A stretch of DNA of 64,000 nucleotides from Kalmusia sp. IMI 367209 (taxonomy: Eukaryota > Ascomycota > Dothideomycetes > Pleosporales > Didymosphaeriaceae), in NCBI GenBank assembly GCA_027946365.1, contig JAPEUQ010000008.1:930001-994000 (forward strand), read 5' to 3'. Under the pieces are notes generated by a model. The model ran no database searches, was not told the DNA's origin, and was given only the letters and a program-made list of their open reading frames with translations. How positions within the stretch are numbered: position 1 is the first letter of the stretch; each line of letters opens with the position of its first letter. Of the stretch, positions 59,375-64,000 are shown piece by piece. The translations under genes were made by a program, and so were the position numbers.

Positions 59375-61128
59375 TCACCCATACCAAATATCAGCATCAA
59401 GAGATGCCCAAGACCAGGTAGGTATTCGCGGATCTGATCTTCTCCCCTTCGAGAGGGCACACCAGCCGAGACGCTCTTTGAGTGACGCTCTCCACATTCC
59501 CGCTAGGTATATATCACGGGTTACTTCATGTTGCCGTCTGGCGATACCGGAAAGTGCAGGCAACTTGTCTCTGCAATTTGTCAAGCGGCCTCTAGATAAA
59601 GAATCGACAATGTCAAACCATGACCATTGTTTGCCTTCCGGATATACCAAGTGTGGAATTGAAGAACTCAGAATGCTATCAGGAAAGGAACTAGATGCCA
59701 CCGAGGACCTACACTCCCAGAGCAGACCTTGACCAGTTAGATAGATCGTACGAGGGGCTAAAAGCCTTTCCTGGAATGCCCAAGCTCTGCTTGCCAAGTG
59801 GGTTTGAGTCGTCAAATCGTTGTAGTCTTGCCAATTAAGATGCTCAATTTTTATTACCCTACGCATCTCTCCAGATGTAACTTGAGTACTGAAACCGGCA
59901 TTATAGTTTGGTGGTGTGTGAAAACAACCCTCATTAGGACTCTTCCCGATTGAGGCAGCGATATTGATATGTGAACGGCTATAGATGTATCGCATTCGGC
60001 CTGATTCCTGGTACCAATCATAGGGATGCTCGTCGCCCTTGGCTTGAACGATGCAAAGCGCATCAATCCAGATAAACTCTAGTCCAAGTCTCTTTGCGAT
60101 ATAAATAGCATCTTGGAAGGTTTTTGGCAGATGCTCAAAGGGTATATCGTCGAGAAATGTGCTTAGATTCTCCCTCGTGGTCTTGATAAAGTCAGCTCTG
60201 CCCCAGCAGTAACTGAGGGTGGCGTAATGAGGTAGAGTCTCCCAGTGCTCTGTCAAGACTAATCTAACATTGTTATTGGCGATATATACCAGTCTAGTTG
60301 GGCGTTCATCTTGGGATTGTGTATCACGAACAGTCTTGCAAGATTCGTGATGTGCGCATACGCTTAGCCACTTCCCCAGAACTTCGAAATCGTCAACTCG
60401 GTCACTATATGAATTATCTTTGACTTATCAGCACACTCCAGAGCGAAATATGTACCGCCTTGCTGACCTGCAAGATTTATAATCTCTCCGCGAAATGAGA
60501 TTGAATGGTAGCCAATACCAGGAAAGCTTAGGTTGAACTCGTACGTCTCGTCTTTACTTAATCTCGCTTTGACGAACAGGTATATGGCGGCATTTTCATT
60601 AAGAAGCATCAGTCGCTTCTCAATCCGGCGAAAGTGGTCGAGTAGCTCCGCTTCCTTCAATCGGTAAAGCAGGAAAGCGCAGAATTTGCATCTTTGCTGA
60701 GCTGCCGCCTCTATCTCATAGGTACTGAGCGCTTTCTTGATTATACAACTCCCAGTTTCATGCTCCTCTTTCCCCTCTGGCAAAGGATCAAAGTCTGGCC
60801 AGTGGTTGAACAGAGATTGACATTTGTCGCAAAGTTCTTGTGAAACGTACGTACTCGACATGGTTAGCTGTATCTGATTTTGAACGTACGTGGTATTAAG
60901 GGGGTCTGAGTCGACCTGGGGTGTTCTTCGTTCACCGCGTTTACGCGTTGACTTCTGGTATCGTCTCAGAGCTTCTTCGCTTACCCCTTCTATTCTTTCT
61001 GCATGTAGGGAATGTACTTTTTGATACGTAGTTGCCTGCTCGGTTGTGTACGCTTGATACCAGATCCTGAGACGCTCCATGTCGAACTCGGCTGTAGAGC
61101 CATCCGTCTCTTGATCCGGAGGTCGCAT
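59375..61128 (-). CDS. HET-domain protein, truncated by an in-frame TGA
   Basis: Exon 1 about 60456-61128 and exon 2 from 60396, with a likely 59-nt intron (the GAG acceptor is unusual; a second donor at the GTCAGC 12 nt upstream also fits). The first part has SQELCDKCQSLFNHWPDF and RCKFCAFLLYRL. After the join come WLSVCAHHESCKTVRD and the HET core: LPHYATLSYCWGRADFIKTT, FQDAIYIAKRLGLEFIWIDA followed by LCIVQ, RAWAFQERLLAPRTIYLTGQ and IPTWSWASLDADIWYG. HET proteins act in non-self recognition and cell death at hyphal fusion. The TGA directly after WYG cuts off the usual C-terminal third, which follows intact in frame. The start could also be the Met at 60861. Expressed as it stands, it would give about 564 residues. 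Confidence 0.75.
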
Positions 61129-62332
61129 TGGTTGCTCTATTATATAGTTGAAGGAATACGAAGAGAGGAGGTAAGTTGGACACAGAACACAGCGTTTTCC
61201 CTCCCTTGGTGCAAACAATGGTGCGAATGAGAGAAGATATGAGGTCAGGTTGGTGGCTGGTCAGGTTTGAATTTTAATGCGGGGATCGAGGATATGTAAG
61301 CTGACATAGTTCGCTTTTTTAAGGCCCTCGTAGTTCGCCTTCTTTTGCAAGAATTGAGGCTACCAAAGCTCTCATAGGTCCATCTGTCCCAACTCAGAAC
61401 TTGGCGCTGCAGATTTTGATGTGGTTTTATATTCTGTGGAGGCTACTTCCTAGTATGCGTTCGGAAATTGAATTACAAACATTTCCAGTTGCACTTGAAG
61501 GGCTCTCTACGGTGTGGACCCAATGTGATTTTTGAAGACACAAAAGTGAATGCTATCTCTCACGGCATTGCGCTCATGTTACGCAGTTATATGCGCTTAT
61601 TGTAGCTTTAGCTGCAAATTTATATCCACTTAAAGGAATAGTCTTACGTTTTTGATTCGGTAAGAATGTTTGGACAGTTTCGAGGCGGGGTAGGCGCAGC
61701 TGATTGCATGCACCATAACGCCAGGCGTAGGGCTGAACAGCGGCTAAACCGAGAAGTGCCATGATGGCAGTCTTCAACCTTGCGACGGCGCAATAGGAGC
61801 AAAGCCGTTTTACGAGTTGAGCGTGTACGAGGCACCATGTTATAGATGATTAGAATAGCGCGCCGTGGCAGGTCATGAGACATAGAGCTGATTAAAATAG
61901 TACGTGTAGGGGTTAGGTTATAGATACGTGAAGCTACGAGAGAGTTCGTCTGCGAAGTGCTATCGATCACCTACCTAGGTGAGCTTAGCGCTGTGTGACG
62001 GCGTCTTTTACTGTACTCACGCCTCTGAAAGCAGTCATTGTTGCGTACAGGTGGGTGTGCGACCATACTAAAGCTAGCAGTCTCGTCTGTATTTTTGGGA
62101 GAGTGTGATAATGAAAGACTTCCATTGTTGTGAGCGCGGTATGCTTGAAGCCTGCTACCATAAGCATGGGCAATTTGGAGGCAGAAAAGCTTAAAACCAA
62201 TTAAACTATTCACGGACGTCGCTGCTTTGGTAAGACTTAATGACGGGGTTGAGCTATAGTTCAGCTTCGAAACCAGGGAACGATGACCGTGCTTTAACCT
62301 CATGACCTGTAATATGTACTAAAGTTCCATTT
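61129..62332. other. intergenic, nothing recognised
   Basis: Promoter side of the HET gene, then about 1 kb of AT-rich DNA with many stops. Open frames on the minus strand (61574-62303) are short, overlap and have no domain. Confidence 0.45.
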
Positions 62333-62397
62333 GCGGTCCCTCGACATATGGCAGAGCGACGAAGAAAACCAATTCTCGGTGTCCTCTGGTCGTATGT
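62333..62397 (-). pseudogene. 5S rRNA relic
   Basis: Read on the minus strand, it starts ACATACGACCAGAGGAC, which matches the intact 5S gene at 6873-6991 for the first 11 bases, and goes on with GAGAA, then a diverged TTGG... block, and GCTCTGCC in place of GCTCAGCC. Resemblance fades after about 65 nt. Helix I partner sequence at the 3' end is missing, so it cannot be functional. Confidence 0.55.
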
Positions 62398-63315
62398 ATT
62401 CTTTTGTCCGTACAATGTCAATATATCTAAAGGTCTTCAAGATGGCCGAGTTCGAATGCCAGAATTCAACGGGAAATCCCTTGCGAAATTCTATCGGTGC
62501 ACCGAATTCGCCGTGTGCCCAATTGATTCTCAAATGATTTTTGAATGAGACCTTGCGCCACTATCTGAAGAATGTTACGTCGAATTCCGGGGAGCTATGC
62601 ATTATCTTCTCGAATTGGAAGTACTGCTATCAGCACTACGAACCGAGCTAGGTCAATCCAGGTTCTGAAAAGCCTGCGAATTTCGTAGAGCTTCTAGATG
62701 CGGGTCTAATAGGATTGAGGAAATTTTACATTGGGCTTACGGAACATCGGGGCACGAAGGTGGAGAAAGTGGCCGGTGCGTTGAAGGGTAATTATTGGTG
62801 TAAGTGAGCATGCTTCATGTTGATGGGACCGATGTAGTGACAGCATTCTCAGCTGGTGAGAAGATTCGATGGAGAATGGTCGAGGATGTGTTGAGAAAAA
62901 GCAACTTGATGAGTAAGAAAAGAAGTAGTTCGTATGAGGAAGACGTGTATAGCATGTGAGCATAGATCTGCGGAGAATCGCGTTGTTCCCCGGTATGAGG
63001 GTGAAAAGCAGTATCTGGGGGTTCCGGCGCGAATGAAGCTTAATTATAGAGTTTTTGGTTCTTACTTTTGAGCGTTGAAGGACAGATTGGGCAGTCATTT
63101 GCTGTAATATTGTGATTTTGCTATATAAGGGATCTTGACGAGTGCAAGGTCGGTCAAAGTACCCCAGGATAACTAATACGAATGTGAAGGATATCCAAAA
63201 TATCGACTTTTGAAGTAACACGCTTTGCATTGCCTCCTCAGCCATGATGCAGCCCGAGAAACCTTATTACACAATACTTCTTCAGAATTCCGCCCCAGTA
63301 CTGTATGCTGCTATA
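62398..63315. other. intergenic, nothing firm recognised
   Basis: About 900 bp. A minus frame at 62706-63245 (179 codons, beginning with a hydrophobic stretch) is open but Ser/His/Arg-rich and unlike known families; not called. Confidence 0.4.
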
Positions 63316-63935
63316 CTACACTGGAGGTGTAGTTACGGGTGGTGTTGTCCCCGCATCTACACTAGGACAATAATACGCCGCCGTACACGTATACTGATCT
63401 CCTTCTACATTCGCCCTAAACTTCGTGCTTCCATCTTTGAAGCATATGAATGGCTCGGCCTCCGTAGCACCCCCTCTCGCCGTCAGCGTTGCATTCCCCG
63501 CGATCTCGCCCTTGGGTAGACTTCCCGCCTTTGCGTCAATACTTGTTTTGAAGGTGCCATAACGAGTGAAAGTGATGCTGCGGGTGGAACCTTCCCAGCG
63601 CTGAGAGGTGCTGGTGAAAGCGGTCGCAGACGAGGTGGATCCGGTGGGTGGACCATTGACGAAGTAGGCGGCCCCGGAGATGTTATCTACGGGAGCCGGA
63701 TTAGCTATGTATCTCTAGTATATAAGTTGGTACCCAATGTGATCTCTTCTGATGGCTATCGGGACAGGCGTCAAAGAGGTTTTCACGTACAATCGTCAGG
63801 ATCGCAGAAGCCGATAGGGCATTCGACTGGCACACAAGACGCGAGAAAAGCGGTATGTTTCGAGCCTAGAGGTACTGCCGAGGCAATCGAGGGAAGTAGG
63901 ACAAGGGTGCCCAGAAGGACGGTGGGGACGATCAT
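63316..63935 (-). CDS. small secreted cysteine-containing protein
   Basis: Exons 63791-63935 and 63316-63704 (86-nt intron, phase 1) give about 177 residues. The first 20 residues are a signal peptide (MIVPTVLLGTLVLLPSIASA). The mature part carries six Cys: three in ASCVPVECPIGFCDPDD and three in the second half (PFICFKDGS, YTCTAAYYCP). The middle, ISGAAYFVNGPPTGS to RSITFTRYGTFKTSIDAKAG, looks like a beta-rich fold. The tail is Thr/Pro-rich (TTPPVTTPPV). No family is recognised; size, secretion and Cys content resemble effector-like or surface proteins, which is inference. The start is the Met before the signal peptide; the frame upstream lacks another ATG inside the window. Confidence 0.72.
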
Positions 63936-64000
63936 GGCTGCAGATCTGCGACTGAAGTGTGCTGTTGATCGATCGATTTTCACCCGGTACGCCTGGGGTC

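Noticed and set aside
59364..59401. Possible intron removing the TGA of the HET gene
   Set aside because: The only GT-AG pair flanking the stop would be about 38 nt, shorter than any intron in this window, and the frame reads through perfectly without it.
62706..63245. Minus-strand frame of 179 codons starting with a hydrophobic stretch
   Set aside because: The initial stretch could be a membrane helix, but the rest is low-complexity Ser/His/Arg/Leu sequence with no family and no conserved feature.

Overview
The window is nuclear DNA of a filamentous ascomycete (Pezizomycotina). The small GT-AG introns (mostly 45-80 nt), FlbA, Rpn4-like, DUF3425-bZIP, HET and PTH11-like rhodopsin-domain proteins, and a dispersed 5S rRNA gene all point to this group. 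A dothideomycete is my best guess, but that is inference. Exon models were built by hand from splice signals, reading frame and recognised protein motifs.

Left part (0-14.5 kb), accessory in character: a GMC oxidoreductase and a UbiA-superfamily membrane enzyme, both on the minus strand, could be part of a small terpenoid-type metabolic locus. They are followed by a rhodopsin-domain membrane protein, a 5S rRNA gene in AT-rich DNA, an EthD-domain protein, an HNH-nuclease-like protein and a three-exon protein of unknown function. About 5 kb without a convincing gene follows.

Central part (19-38 kb), conserved core: flbA (RGS protein that damps G-protein signalling), the checkpoint kinase chk1, a tandem pair of BTB-like paralogues, ypi1 (PP1 regulator), dad2 (DASH/Dam1 kinetochore ring) divergent from sgo1 (shugoshin), a four-helix membrane protein and a secreted GH114 glycosidase. 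Chk1, Ypi1, Dad2 and Sgo1 all act in the mitotic cycle and lie within about 11 kb, interrupted only by the BTB pair.

Right part (39-64 kb): a methyltransferase, a six-exon membrane protein, a monocarboxylate-type MFS transporter, a small Ser/Thr-rich protein and a DUF3425 bZIP factor. After 3.6 kb without a gene comes an Rpn4-like C2H2 factor (proteasome gene regulator) with a very long upstream region. Beyond it lies an AT-rich, decayed zone with gene relics, a HET-domain gene broken by one in-frame TGA, a 5S rRNA relic, and at the edge a small secreted cysteine-containing protein.

I saw no transposon with intact coding capacity, no tRNA I could defend and no CRISPR array. No wholly new system is evident. 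The strongest leads are the GMC/UbiA pair, the dad2-sgo1 shared promoter within the mitotic gene group, the alternative C-terminus of the Rpn4-like factor, and the HET gene interrupted by a stop.
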